In this document: in pieces, positions 11,231-21,903 of the stretch
How positions within the stretch are numbered: position 1 is the stretch's first letter
How the letters are laid out: every line of letters starts with the position of its first letter
Source of the DNA: Azolla caroliniana
Lineage: Eukaryota; Polypodiophyta
NCBI GenBank assembly: GCA_043228905.1
Contig: JBHGNT010000004.1
Span: 22,444,001-22,508,000, forward strand
Direction of reading: 5' to 3'
DNA: 64,000 nucleotides
The notes under the pieces: model-generated
What the model was told of the DNA's origin: nothing
What the model saw: the letters and a program-made list of their open reading frames with translations, nothing else
The model's database searches: none
Made by a program: the position numbers and the translations under genes

Positions 11231-11910
11231 CAAATTTGGTTTCGGTTGACGAAGCTCGGTTCGGAGTTGACTACGAACCTTGTTGGAGTGCAGCCGGTTG
11301 GCTCACCCGATATCGTTCTAGTCGGATTTGAACCTGAGTCGGTTCGGCTTCGGATATATGTATTGTTGAACTTGCTCGAATTGACTCCGGTAACTTGAGG
11401 GACAGAACCGACTGGTCTTCCCGAATGTTGCCGAGTCGGAGTGAGCCCGGTTCGCTTCCGAATATATATGCCAAATACCGATTATTGAAACCGATTGTCT
11501 GGACCGATTCTGCTTCGGGTGACTGCAGCGATGAGAGAGACGGATCCAACTGATCCTCCCGAATGTCGATCAGCCGGATGAAGCACGAATTGGGGTTGTT
11601 GTCTTGAGACCGATCTACACCGAGTGGTTACAATGAGCGGCGAGCAGTGTTTGATGACCTCTTCGGATGCCGTTTAACCGAGTGGAGCACGATCGTGTCA
11701 ATGTTGCACAAGGGGATTTCACCTCGAGCGGTTACGATCACAAGGAACAGAGTACAACCTGCTGGCTTACTCCAAGCGAAGATGATCTAACGCGATGAGA
11801 TGCAAGCCTCGTTTTTCTTCTTCTTCTCTCTTCTTCGAATGACGCAAGAAACCGAATGCTGTGCAGGCTGAGACGACGGCCGACAGCGGGATGAAGGACC
11901 GAATACTGTG
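11231..11910 (-). other. Copia-A1 5' leader
   Basis: About 680 bp between the primer site and the gag start, nearly identical to 47549-48228 of copy 2. A ~90-codon frame (11271-11549) is present in both copies and includes two similar IREDQ-containing stretches. Because the copies are so young, its conservation does not prove coding, and I leave it unassigned. Confidence 0.5.
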
Positions 11911-11927
11911 CAGGCTCTGATACCAGA

Positions 11928-12225
11928 TGTTGGAGACAGAGGTCGTCAATGCGGAAGATCAAATAGCATTCGATTCGTGTTGAGAACCTGCGTATGACAG
12001 TTTGCAAGATCGTGCACAGAGACAGAGAGAGAGAGAGAGAGGCACAAAAGACTTTCTATTCAATAGAAACAATAATACAACCAACCTTACAAAAAGGTTA
12101 CAAGGTCACTATATATAGTGACCGACTTAGGGCAACTACCATTTATGCTAATTACACAAATGGCCCAAACTTGATCTATACAAAGGGATAGTGTGAATAT
12201 GTCCATTATACACTTGTATTCGACA
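11928..12225 (-). repeat. 5' LTR of Copia-A1 with iMet primer site alongside
   Basis: This matches 6710-7005. Its inner edge at 11928 is followed on the minus strand by TCTGGTATCAGAGCCTG (11911-11927), complementary to the 3' end of initiator tRNA-Met. The TATA-containing palindrome is at 12104-12123. Confidence 0.93.
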
Positions 12226-12230
12226 GAACC

Positions 12231-13925
12231 AGGACAGCAGGATGGTCCACGAGCAGAAAAGGAACTGCAACTCGGCGAAACCAGGCGGGACCACCCCTCT
12301 ACAAGTGAGCCCATCTATCAAACCTCCGTGCAAGCACAACAAGGCACCGGTAGCCTGTGGCTCCGGTGGATAGGCGAACAGATAGCCGGAGTAGTGGGGT
12401 ATATAGAGGCGGAAGAAAGAGCGCAAAGCGAACGGTTGCTCGTCACAACCGAACAACTAGAGATGGCCCGGTCCAGAATCCGGTGCCTTGAAAAAGATTT
12501 GGATCAGGTCACGACAGAGATGGCCAAAATACGGATCCAATCACCGGTGACTCCGGTAAGTGTACAGAATAAAGAAACGGAACGACCTGTACATAGCAAT
12601 AAGACCCCGACAACGGAAACCGTTCCGGCGAGAGATGTGGTGCAAGCTCGGGAGCTTGCGGAATTGAGAGAGGAACTTGCCGCACAAGAAGCGTTAAGGA
12701 GCCGTGAACGAGAATTGAAGACGACAGCCAAAGCCGAATTAAAGAAGACTGCTGAGAACCTCCGCCGGGCAGAGGAGAGCCTCCGGAAAGGCCATCAAGC
12801 GTACGACCGGCTAAAGGAGGAGAAAGACAAAGTGCTGCAGGAAAAGGACAAGCTGCGAAAAACGGCGGAAACAGAGATTGAATTTCTAAAGGAAGAGCTC
12901 TGCCAGCAGAAGGACCGCGAGGACCGGGCCCGTCGTCAGATCAACGCACGGCTCAAGCAAAAGACGGATGATTTTGAGCACCTGCACCGGGACTACAAAC
13001 GGCTGGAAACAGAGCATAAAGAACGGATGGCCGAGCTCCAGCAGGCAGTTGATCTGGCCGCGACGACGATCGCCGAAGAACGGGCGGAAAATACAAGACG
13101 CTTGGAAGAGGCGGAGAAGGTCCGGATGGAGCTCCAGAGGCAGCAGCAGGAAGACAAAGAGAGAGCGTCAACAGTATTGCAGAAATTACAAAGGACATAT
13201 CAAAGGCAATTGACGCATTACAAGGCGCAGGCGGAGGACAACGTCAAAATCATCAAACAACTGAAGGAGAAACGGCAAGCGGCGGAAACCAAATCGCAAT
13301 TGTGAACGAGCCGGATTCAGTCCATCCTCCGGGCATGGCTGAATCAAACGAAACACTTGATTAATGAAAGCTCCGTAAAATGGTGGACAAAGTGGGCACA
13401 AAACGCGGCGGAACTCCAGTTGCTACGGGTGGATGTGGCAAACCGGCGGAAGGAAGGAGATGACTGTTATACGTTGACTTCCGAGGACTTCATCGCCATA
13501 CGGGACGAGCTGGCCGACGACTTCCAAGTCCTGGCAGATGAACAGCTTGCGCAGGTCAAGCAGCTCGTAGCTCAGATGGACGATGATAGGCTGGATGCTC
13601 AAATCTAGTTTGAAAGCTACGAGCGGTCTCGGGTACAGGAAGAAAAAGCACGAGAAGCGACAGCGGTTAACCTTAGTGATGAGGAACCGTCGCCGGCTGA
13701 GGGCCAGCCGGGAACCAGTCGACCGGAGACCACTATGACGCAGGGAGCAATGACGGAGACGCCGGTGTAAGAGCCACAAACGGAGGAGCAGCCGCAACAA
13801 CCACCAACGGACCCGCCACAGCAGACAACAACAGAGCAGCAACAGCAACAACAACAATAACCACTTCTAGATGAACCATTGGAGCTTCTCGAACAAAGCA
13901 TTCTAGACATTTTGGACGAAGAATA
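12231..13925 (+). pseudogene. Gypsy-A1 extra 3' ORF, coiled-coil and C-terminal part
   Basis: After the second GAACC the ORF resumes. It encodes a ~300-residue heptad-rich coiled coil (about 12400-13300, with runs such as ELREELAAQEALRSREREL). A helical segment (WWTKWAQNAAELQLL) and a Glu/Pro/Gln-rich tail ending LLEQSILDILDEE follow. No signal peptide or membrane segment is visible, so a classical envelope is unlikely. Stops: TGA near 13303, TAG 13606-13608 (CAG in copy 2), TAA near 13768 and TAA near 13858 (CAA in copy 2). The function is unknown; the location resembles that of env-like or Tat-type extra ORFs. Confidence 0.72.
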
Positions 13926-13980
13926 GCAAGGGTCGGTTGTGAATTCGACGTACAAGGTACTGTCCCACGGGCGTGCCATG

Positions 13981-14414
13981 TGTTACCGGCCGGCAAAGGA
14001 GTCCAGAGTGGGAAACGGAGAGCTAATTAAGTAGTAGGAATGTGGTTGTAATTAAGCTATGAGTGTGGACGGATGGACCGGAATCGGTATGCCGTTCCGG
14101 ATCCGGACCGATCCCGAACAGGTGCGGATGGCACCGTTTTGTAATACAGACCGGAAACCTATTTAAAGGCCCGGATACAATGTAATAGTTAGCGGTTAAT
14201 TAATGAAAGCTTAAGCGTTGTTATCTCTCTGTGTTAATTGCCGTTCTGTCTTAATTGTTATATCTTACGCGTGTTATTAAAGACGATCCTAATAAGTAAC
14301 TTAACTAAGTTGGATTAAGCATTGAAGTCTAATCCGGTTGCCGTAACACCCTTTGGTGAAGTGTCTCACGTAGACACCCTGTGTTAGGCCATTGTCTGGC
14401 CCGAAGAGTTAACA
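13981..14414 (+). repeat. 3' LTR of Gypsy-A1
   Basis: 434 bp, TGTTACCGG...AGTTAACA, followed by the second GAAAG at 14415-14419. Directly upstream (13950-13980) there is no polypurine tract; instead there is the weak inverted repeat described for copy 2. Confidence 0.92.
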
Positions 14415-14872
14415 GAAAGCTTACCGATACTTCTTGAAGGGAGGATTCCTTTGGCGACATCCAAAAAGAAGGACAGGAATACCACGTCGAGTGGTGGTAA
14501 AGAAAGAAGAGCAAGAGACGCTGATGACCGAATTCCACGAGAGTGCTTGGGCAGGTCATAGAGGAACATGGGCGACGTTCGAAAAGTTGAAGGAGAAGTA
14601 CTGGTGGCCAAGCATGTACAAAGATGTACTCCATTTCGTGTCCACATGCGAAACTTGCCAAGCATATTCAAATATACGTCATCGTGATGAGTTAAAGCCG
14701 ACATACCCACTCACCATACACTTCAAATGGATGGTGGATCTGGTCTCGATGCCAATGGGAGTGGGACAAATGAAGTACTTAGCGCTGGCAAGGGAAGACT
14801 TGACAAATCAAGTGGAAGGACGAGCCTTGACAAATAAGACGACTTCAGCCGTTTGCAAATTTCTACTTGAAG
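14415..14872 (+). pseudogene. Gypsy-B1 integrase fragment, right segment
   Basis: This continues the B1 pol after the Gypsy-A1 insertion. The HHCC zinc-binding part of integrase is clear (FHESAWAGHRGTWATFEKLKEKYWW, STCETCQAYS), and the start of the core (FKWMVDLVSMPMGVGQMKYL) matches B2 at 33200-33560. Homology stops at about 14871 inside the core, where Copia-B LTR sequence begins. The rest of B1 (second half of integrase, 3' LTR) does not reappear on the far side of Copia-B, so it has been deleted. Confidence 0.85.
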
Positions 14873-15150
14873 TCTATACAACTATGCTCAGTAGCACTAA
14901 TTATACAAGTCCTCGTGGGACTGACAAGAGTACCGCGTACTTCAATCCTCACACGAACATCTGACACTTACTACGAGACTATAACTGCCTAGTAGTCTAA
15001 ACTAATACTAGGCTTCCGGTTACCGATTGGATCCGGCTAACCGGCTCCCCAGCTCACCGGCTCAGTTGCTCACCGGCTTACCAATCCGTCTCGCTCACCG
15101 GCTCAGGCTTATCCAGCCGATCCGGCTCCAATTGAGCTTGCCGCTCAACA
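14873..15150 (-). repeat. 3' LTR of Copia-B, truncated
   Basis: It aligns with 20260-20513 of the 5' LTR: TCTATACAACTATGCTCA at the left, GCCGCTCAACA at the right. The region matching 20132-20259 is missing. The adjacent CTCCCCCTCA (15151-15160) is the complement of a polypurine tract. Confidence 0.88.
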
Positions 15151-15374
15151 CTCCCCCTCAAGCTCAACTTGAGGTTGGATCCTAGTGTCAGCCTCTGTGG
15201 CAGTCGGTTCTTCCAACCGACTTCTCCTGGTGTCGCTCCGCCTTGCTCGCGCTCCTCGTCTGGTCCAGTTCTGTTTGCCGCTCCTCGTCTGCTCAATAGG
15301 CCCAATTAAGCTCCCTTGCTACTGTGACTTCGACGCGTTCTGGTTTGCCGATTCCTTCGTGTTGGCATCGACTT

Positions 15375-17741
15375 TCACTGCCTTCTCGTCCTCTTGGCCT
15401 TGAATTGATCCGGTTCTTCCGAATCTATCTGTTGAACCGAATCGACTGTCTCCGATTCGTTCCATCTCTTGTCCGAATCGGTTGCTCCCGATTCGTCTTC
15501 TGGTTCCAAACCCTTCACCACAACGGACCATGTCCGGGTCTTGGCCTTCTTCCTTCGGTCGGTTCTGTCCTTCTTGACTCTGCCGCCGCTGCCGCTTGTT
15601 CCGACTTGTTCGGACGTGTCAACTTCCCTTGTCGACTCGGCTCCTTTCTTCTTCTTGACTCTCCCTTCGTCGGTTCTTCCCTCACCGGTGCAATTGGTAG
15701 TCTCTTTGCCTTTGCCCGTTCCGATGTCTTTGCCCGTTCTCCCCCTCAAGTGTGGCACATCGAGATGTTGAACACCAAGCATTTCGATGAAGTGTTGCAA
15801 CTTGTCCAATCCAAGTGGTTTGGTGAAGATGTCGGCAACTTGCCGATCCGCGTGAACATACTGAAGTTTGACCTCACTGCTCAGGACACGCTCACGCACG
15901 AAGTGATAGTGCACTTCTATGTGCTTTGTGCGAGCATGGAATACGGGGTTCTTGGCGAGTTGCATGCTGCTTATGTTGTCCCAGTAGACCAGAATCGGGG
16001 TCGGTACCTCGATTCGTAGGTCTTGCAGCAGTCGCTGAAGCCAAATGGCTTCACAGGTGGCAATGGTAGCGCCTCGATACTCAGCCTCAGTGCTCGACAG
16101 AGCAACTGTTGGTTGCTTTTTGCTGCTCCACGCAACAACCGCGCTACCTAGGGAAAACATGTAACCAAAGGTTGATTGGTGATCTGATGCATCTCCGGCC
16201 CAATCGACATCTGTGTAACCGACCAGCTCTTCGGGTATACCGCACCGGTATAATAGGCCCCAGTCCTTCGTGCCGCTTACATATCGCAGTATCCACTGCG
16301 CGCACTGAAGGTGCTCCATGGTCGGCTTCTGCATTAATTGACTTATCATTCCGACCGGATAGCTGATGTCGGGTCGCGTGATAATCAAGTAAATAAGGCT
16401 TCCGACAATTTGTCGCAACCGTTTCTCGTTGCAGGCTAGTCCGGAGTTGGGACGAAGCTTCTCGTTCTGGTCCAAGGGTGTGGAGACAGGTCGACATTCT
16501 GTCATGCCGAACTTGTATAGCATATTCAAGATGTAATGTTGTTGTGAGAGCAATATGTCGTCGGGGGTTCGGATCACCTCGATCCCAAGAAAATAATGAA
16601 GGTCCCCCAGGTCCTTCATCTCAAATGCGTCTGACAACTAGGACTTGACGTGGTTGACTTCTGGAAGACCCAGGCCGGTGATGACTAAATCATCAACATA
16701 TAGTAGGATACATACCGGACCGGTTGAGCCTTGCCGAATGAACAACGAAGAGTCGGACTTGGAGGCCACAAACCCCATCTTACGCAACTGGTGCGTGATC
16801 TTTGCATTCCAAGCTCGAGGGGCTTGCTTCAGGCCGTACAACGACTTCTTCAGCCAGCATACCGCCGACTTGTTCGTCTCCAATTGAAAACTGGGGGGCG
16901 GAGTCATAAAGACTTCTTCTTCAAGATCGCCCTAAAGAAACACATTCTTCACATCCATTTGGTGAAGATGCCACCCTCTTGCTGCTGCAACCACCAACAC
17001 CACATGAACCGTTGTCATCTTGGCTACCGGAGTGAAGGTCTCGTCGTACTCGATTCTGTGGGTCTGCGTGTATCCCTTCGCCACTAACTGGGCCTTGTAC
17101 CGGTTAACTGAACCGTTAGCGTTATACTTTACCTTGTACACCCACTTGCATCCGATCAGTTTACAGTGATGGGGAGGGTCAACTAAGTCCCATGTCTCGT
17201 TGACATCAAGTGCCCGCATTTCTTCCTCCATAGCGGCACGCCAATTTGCGTCCTTTGCCGCTTCTGCGTAGCTCTCCGGCTCACGCACTTCTGCCAGCTT
17301 AGTCATGTACGCATGGTGATGCGCCATGTACTCATTGTACCCATACCGCGTGATGGGATCCTTCTGGCGGGTGGACCGGTGTAACTCACCGTTACCCGGT
17401 TTAAGGCCTTTCTTGGCCGGTTCGGTCTTCGTTGCCGAAGATCCGCCTTTCTCCTTGCCGGAGTCGGATACACATCGATCTAACTCATCGTTGTCGGTTT
17501 CGAATTCCGACATCTTTTTCTTCCCTTTCTCTTTGCGCGTGAACCGTCTCCTCGGTTCCTTGCGCGGGGAGAGCACGACAGAGTCTCCACTACTCGCCGG
17601 TTCCTCATCGGATTGGTTAGATTGACTCAGTCTCTCGTTCGGCCCGCTCAACCGAAACGATTCCGGACTCTCATCCTGAGTCCACGCTTCATCATTATCT
17701 ACCTGGGCCGGTTCAGGCGCACTAGCCTCATCCTCCGGCAT
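15375..17741 (-). pseudogene. Copia-B reverse transcriptase and RNase H
   Basis: RT begins in 16932-17741 (WRAAMEEEMRALDVNETWDLV, GCKWVYKVKYNANGS), continues in 16638-16907 (SLYGLKQAPRAWNAKI, LLYVDDLVITG with the YVDD catalytic pair) and in 15375-16637 (LHYFLGIEVI, RNase H YTDVDWAGD and STEAEYRGA). Two in-frame TAG stops interrupt it (about 16932-16934 and 16635-16637), both at positions where relatives have codons such as CAG. Beyond RNase H the frame adds about 130 Lys/Glu/Arg-rich residues before its stop at 15375, longer than is usual. A ~360-nt tail (15161-15374) has no clear coding. Not functional. Confidence 0.85.
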
Positions 17742-17816
17742 GGGGTCAGATTCAAAAGTCGGAGCCGGTAAGGAGTACCACGATGCCGATTCAGCGAACT
17801 CGACATCTCGACAAAC

Positions 17817-19091
17817 TCAGACCTGCTTTTTCCGAGGGTTATAACACTTATAACCCTTTTGCTCTTGAGCATAGCCGACTAGGATGCATTTTTCCGATTT
17901 TGCATCCAACTTCCTTCGCTTCTCATCCGGTACATGCACATATGCAATGCTACCAAACATCTTAAGGTGTCTCAAATTTGGCTTGCGCCCGAAATATAGC
18001 TCATGAACTGACACCTTGTCACCGATCCGGTTCTGGATGTAGACAACCGTTTGGACTGCCTCCGCCTAGTAGAATTTGGGCATGCTCTTCTCCTCCAGCA
18101 TTGCCCTTGCCGCATCAATAAGTGACCGGTTCTTCCTCTTGGCAACACCGTTCTGTTGCGGTGTGTATCTGCAGCTGAACTCTCTCCGAATTCCCTTTTG
18201 CTGCAGATAACTGTTGAATTGGCCGGAAAAGTATTCTTTTCCGCCATCCGACCACAGGCATTTGATCTTCCTCTCCGATTCCCGTTCCACCATGCTTTGG
18301 AGACTCCGGAAACACTCGAAGACTTCACCCTTCCGCTCAATGAGGTAGATCCATGTGTGCTGCGTATAGTCGTCGATAAAAGAGATGAAATATCGACTCC
18401 CGCCAAGACTAACATTCTGTGCCGGTCCGGACACATCCGAATGGATAAGGTCAAGCTTGTTACGGCTCTGGTTACGTTCGGTAGGGAATGGAAGCCGGTG
18501 TTGCTTCCTGAGTTGGCAGGCTTCACATACTTAGGCCTTCCGGCCGCTAAACTTCGGCAAATCGAAAACAACTTGTTTCGCTTGCAGGTCTTGAAGCCTT
18601 CGGTAATTGACGTGGCCTATCCGCTTGTGCCACAGGTCGATGTCCGATTCGACCTTCTATCCTTTTGCAAACAGAGTGGTACCGACGTCGTTGGCGTCGA
18701 GGATAAACATCCTCCTGTCTCTGCGCCCTTGTGCAATAATCTGGCCCTCTTCCTCGATGAAGCACCCGAGGTGCGTAAACTGCACCTGCATCCCTTGGTC
18801 GACGATCTGTCCGATCAACACTAGGTTCTTCGTGATTGTCGAAACGTGTAATACGTTCATCAGCTTCCCCTTCTGTCCGACGTGGCTCAAAGGGACTTCT
18901 CCGACTTGCACGATTGGGTGAGAAGTGTCGTCTCCGGTTTTGACTACTCCTGGTTGATCCGGTTTCTCCAAAAAGGAGAACCACTCTTTGTGGCTCATCA
19001 TGTGGTTCGACGCACCGGAATCAACATACCACACTTTCTCCGATTTGGAAGTGGTCTTCTTCATGGAGTTTGCCTCGTGCTTCATCACCAA
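17817..19091 (-). pseudogene. Copia-B protease and integrase
   Basis: The protease active site reads WYVDSGASNHMMSH (in 18657-19091). The middle contains GAG-pre-integrase-like sequence in shifted frames. Integrase core pieces are at 18066-18434 (YFISFIDDYTQHTWIY, SDGGKEYFS, YTPQQNGVAKRKNRS), with the tail at 17817-18014 (LYFGRKPNLRHLKMFGSIAYVHVPDE). Frameshifts around 18434-18660 and stops between pieces show this is a relic. Confidence 0.82.
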
Positions 19092-20041
19092 GCTGGCATG
19101 TTACCGTTCTTGGATCCTCCCGATCCCTTCGCGTAGTGCGAGCTTTGCCGACCATCCTTGTCGGCCTTGCCAAATCCGGATTTATCTGACTCAGCGCGTT
19201 TTCTCCAGCACTCGCTTTCTCTATGGCCCTTTTTGCCACAGTACCAACATTCTGTTGCAGTCTTCTCTTGCCATCTACCGGTGCCGGCATGACTCCCCCT
19301 GCTTCCGGAGGGTTCGGAATTGTTGTCGACACGTTCTCTGTGCCTTTGTTCCTGGTCTTGCCGGCCATCTCTATGGCGTGCCGACCCGCCTCGTCCACCA
19401 CGCCCATGGGACCGATCCGCTTCCGTGTACAGCATCCGGCTATCAATGGGTGCGCTAGTTGATGCACCGGCGTGGTTCTCCTCTACAAGGAGCATCGACT
19501 GTAAGTCGAAAAATGACGACGTATTCTCCCTTGTACACACTGCCGTTCGGAACGCTCTGAACTTAGACGCCAGGCCCCCAAGATAGACCTGCACCATCTC
19601 GTCTTCCTCTACGGTAACGTTGATAGAGGCAAGCGAGTCACATATCTCTTTGATCCGGGCGGTTTAATCTGCCACCGACATTTCCTTCTGTCGGACATTG
19701 CTCAACTCCTGTCGTAGTTGCAGCTTCCGGGTTGTAGTGCTCGTGGCGAAAACCTTCTTCAGGTTTCCCCAAGCCTCCTTCGGAGTCTTGGCGTCTCGGA
19801 TGTGGCTCAGCAGTTGGTCTCCGACACTGGATGCGAAGTAGTACATCACTCTGCTTGCCGATTGTTCCCACACTGGGAAATCCTTATGTGCCGCATCAGG
19901 TGCTGTTTTGTTGGCTCCTTCGACGAAACTCCAGTAGCCATGCCCAAGCAGGTACTGGTGCATCTTGTACAACCAAGATGCGTAGTTGGATCTGTCGAGT
20001 TTCTCCACAGGGAGCGAGCTAGCCATTCCTCTATCCATCAC
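19085..20041 (-). pseudogene. Copia-B gag
   Basis: The N-terminal part (MASSLPVEKLDRSNYASWLYKMHQYLLGHGYW) is the typical Copia Gag opening (UBN2-like). It is followed by a single TAA stop near 19664, then the second half with a CCHC knuckle (CWYCGKKGHRESEC) at about 19200-19245. It lies one leader length after the 5' LTR and iMet primer site. Confidence 0.85.
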
Positions 20042-20131
20042 TTCTCTGTCTAGTGTTCTTACGATCTGTTAGGGTTTGCTTTCAAGCGTTTGTCGGCTGC
20101 AGAGGTTCTCAACCCTCGTGCTCTGATACCA

Positions 20132-20513
20132 TGAAAACGATTACTTGTGGAAGCGTTAGAAAACAGAGAAAGCAGAGAATACACAGAGTACACGGGAGAG
20201 ACAAAGAGAGCAGAACGTAAAAGCTATATTCAAAACAATATAAACACTCTGTCTATACAACTATGCTCAATAGCACTATTTATACAAGTCCTCATGGGAT
20301 TGACAAGAGTACCGCGTACTTCAATGATCACATGAGCATCAGACACTTACTACAAGACTATAACTGCCTAGTAGTCTAAACTAATACTAGGCTTCTGGTT
20401 ACCGACTGGATCCGGGTAACCAGCTCCCCAGCTCACTGGCTTACCGATCCGTCTCGCTCACCGGCTCAGGCTTATCCAGCCGATCCGGCTCCAGTTGAGC
20501 TTGCCGCTCAACA
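20132..20513 (-). repeat. 5' LTR of Copia-B with primer site
   Basis: 382 bp. On the minus strand it starts TGTTGAGCGGCAAG and ends GTTTTCA. It is immediately followed by TGGTATCAGAGCACGAGGG (reverse of 20113-20131), the initiator tRNA-Met primer site. Confidence 0.92.
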
Positions 20514-20737
20514 TTCTAATATAATTTCCATGGTCATACGCCATGGTTGATAGTTTTTATCATTTAATTTTTCAATGTGATAAGTGCGAGACGATACCTA
20601 GGTGGCATTTGCTGCCACATTTGCTATCACTCCACCATTTGACATGGTCGAAAAACTTTTCTTTAATTCACACGTTCGTTATTAACACCGTGACACAATT
20701 CTTGGTGGGGTTGGACTCCTTCACTACTCTGATACCA
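20514..20737 (-). mobile_element. Remnant of another Copia element, internal start
   Basis: On the minus strand the sequence after the LTR at 20738-20982 begins TGGTATCAGAG (20727-20737), an iMet primer site, then about 210 bp of leader with no coding signal. It is cut off at Copia-B. Confidence 0.6.
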
Positions 20738-20982
20738 TGTGGAAAATAAGGAAATATGGAATGGAAAGAGAGGGAGAGAGAGAGAGAGAAAAAGAGAAGA
20801 AGAAAACTTAATTGAATGATAGTTTCTGTCTCTCTCTTACAACCAACCGACCACACAGAGAGGAAATGTGGTGGTTATAGGTGCACCCTATTTTTGGGGT
20901 GCACCTTTTCATATCATAAGGTTACATTTTTATTATTTAGTTTCCTATTTATTTATTCTACACTAATTAGTTTATTACAACA
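20738..20982 (-). repeat. LTR of a degraded Copia element
   Basis: 245 bp reading TGTTGTAATAAA...TTTTCCACA on the minus strand, with the iMet primer site directly after it. It holds a GA/CT-rich stretch and a 10-bp inverted repeat (AGGTGCACCC at 20879-20888 with GGGTGCACCT at 20897-20906). No partner LTR is visible in the window. Confidence 0.72.
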
Positions 20983-21029
20983 CAGACGAAGAGATTTCCG
21001 ACACAAGCAGAGCTCGATCAACTTACCAT

Positions 21030-21215
21030 CCCAGTTCCTGCTTCCTTCGAGTAAATTAAGCGAGAAATTTGTCAAGTTATTACACCGGCGAGTTGCACAA
21101 AGAGTGTTGGATGCAGCAATTATTCTACGCAGCATATCAAGAGCCATATGAAACGGTGCCCCGATTCGTCATCCGAATTCAGAACCTTCAAAAACAGCTG
21201 ACGTGACGTGACCAC
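21030..21215 (+). pseudogene. Short Gypsy-type gag relic
   Basis: With one frame change near 21120 the plus strand reads like the core of a Gypsy gag: FVKLLHRRVAQRV, then FYAAYQEPYETVPRFVIRIQNLQKQL. This resembles the FYTIRQEAGESIPQFVIRF segment of Gypsy-A. No LTR or other domain is attached. It is a small, old fragment and identification rests on this one motif. Confidence 0.5.
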
Positions 21216-21269
21216 CACCAAAAGAGGAGCGATTGCAATGATCGACTTCAACGTCGACACCATCGCGCA

Positions 21270-21903
21270 AGTCATCGAAAAGGACCATATTGGATATGGA
21301 TTAGATAGGGTTCCCTTCACTCATCTCACCCTCTTCACTCTCCATTGCTCTCATGCCTTTCTCGCTCAACTATCATGCTTTTCACATTTCTCGCGCATCA
21401 ACAATTAAAAACAAATCTTAGGTATGTTAGAAACAATATCGATTGATTCACGATTTAACGTTTGAAAGTTATGTACATATTATTATTGTACAAAAATTGA
21501 AGAAAGGATTGGTTGACAAGTAAAGGCATATTTAAAAAATATACAACTAAATATTAGTGCCGTGTAAGTTATGGTAACATTGAACTCTAAATTGTTACAT
21601 AGAATTATATACATAAATATTATGAGAGATGCTCACACAATATAGGATTTGGTGGAGGGAATTATTTTGTAGGGTGTTTGTGGCCATTAAATTACATGTG
21701 GCTATCTCTTGACTTGAAGTCTAATCGTACAAGACAATTATAATACAAAGCTTATAATTACAATATATGTATATGTCATGATAAACCCTAGGCAATTGCT
21801 ATGTTTTACCAAAGGTATCACACCGGACAAGACAAGTCTGCCTAAACAATTGCCCTAGTTCGGAAACGATGTGTAGTGAATGCAATGTGTCAAGGAGCCT
21901 GAA
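21270..21903. other. AT-rich sequence downstream of the P450 gene
   Basis: No coding, RNA or element signal is recognised. The right end should hold the 3' untranslated region of the minus-strand P450 gene. Confidence 0.5.

Larger units (their letters stand above)
6710..12225 (-). mobile_element. Copia-A copy 1 (complete, one early stop)
   Basis: LTRs of 296 and 298 bp (6710-7005, 11928-12225) flank a single gag-pol frame on the minus strand. The target duplication GAACC occurs at 6705-6709 and 12226-12230, and the uninterrupted site (one GAACC) is visible in Gypsy-A copy 2 near 42569. A tRNA-iMet primer site (TGGTATCAGAGC, reverse strand, about 11914-11925) and a polypurine tract next to the 3' LTR (reverse of 7006-7020) are present. 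It is very similar to copy 2 at 47232-52749. Gene order protease-integrase-RT-RNase H is Ty1/Copia. Confidence 0.95.
911..14414 (+). mobile_element. Gypsy-A copy 1 (A1), complete but defective LTR retrotransposon
   Basis: Two matching 434-bp LTRs (911-1344 and 13981-14414), both TG...CA, bound the element, and GAAAG is duplicated at 906-910 and 14415-14419. Internal order is gag, protease, integrase, then an extra 3' ORF. Relative to copy 2 it lacks about 1.74 kb covering RT and RNase H, plus roughly 170 bp of the protease region. Copia-A copy 1 is inserted in the 3' ORF. The integrase (WGLDFVGPF, ATDYCTKWVE, YYPQANGLAESTNKT) and the absence of a chromodomain point to the non-chromovirus Tat/Athila-like side of Gypsy. 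About seven LTR-LTR differences indicate a moderately old insertion. Confidence 0.9.
14873..20513 (-). mobile_element. Copia-B, minus strand, 3' LTR truncated, degenerate
   Basis: The 5' LTR is at 20132-20513 with an iMet primer site at its inner edge, and the 3' LTR at 14873-15150 lacks its last ~130 bp. Gag, protease, integrase, RT and RNase H follow in Ty1/Copia order on the minus strand, with several stops and frame changes. No target duplication can be checked because the left end is lost. RNase H is followed by a ~130-residue charged extension. Confidence 0.9.

Noticed and set aside
12231-13305. Coiled-coil ORF considered as a host myosin- or kinesin-like gene
   Set aside because: The same sequence occurs at the same place in both Gypsy-A copies and is bounded by their LTRs, so it belongs to the element.
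21030-21215. Host gene fragment near the P450
   Set aside because: The only recognisable motif is Gypsy gag-like, so it is treated as an element relic.
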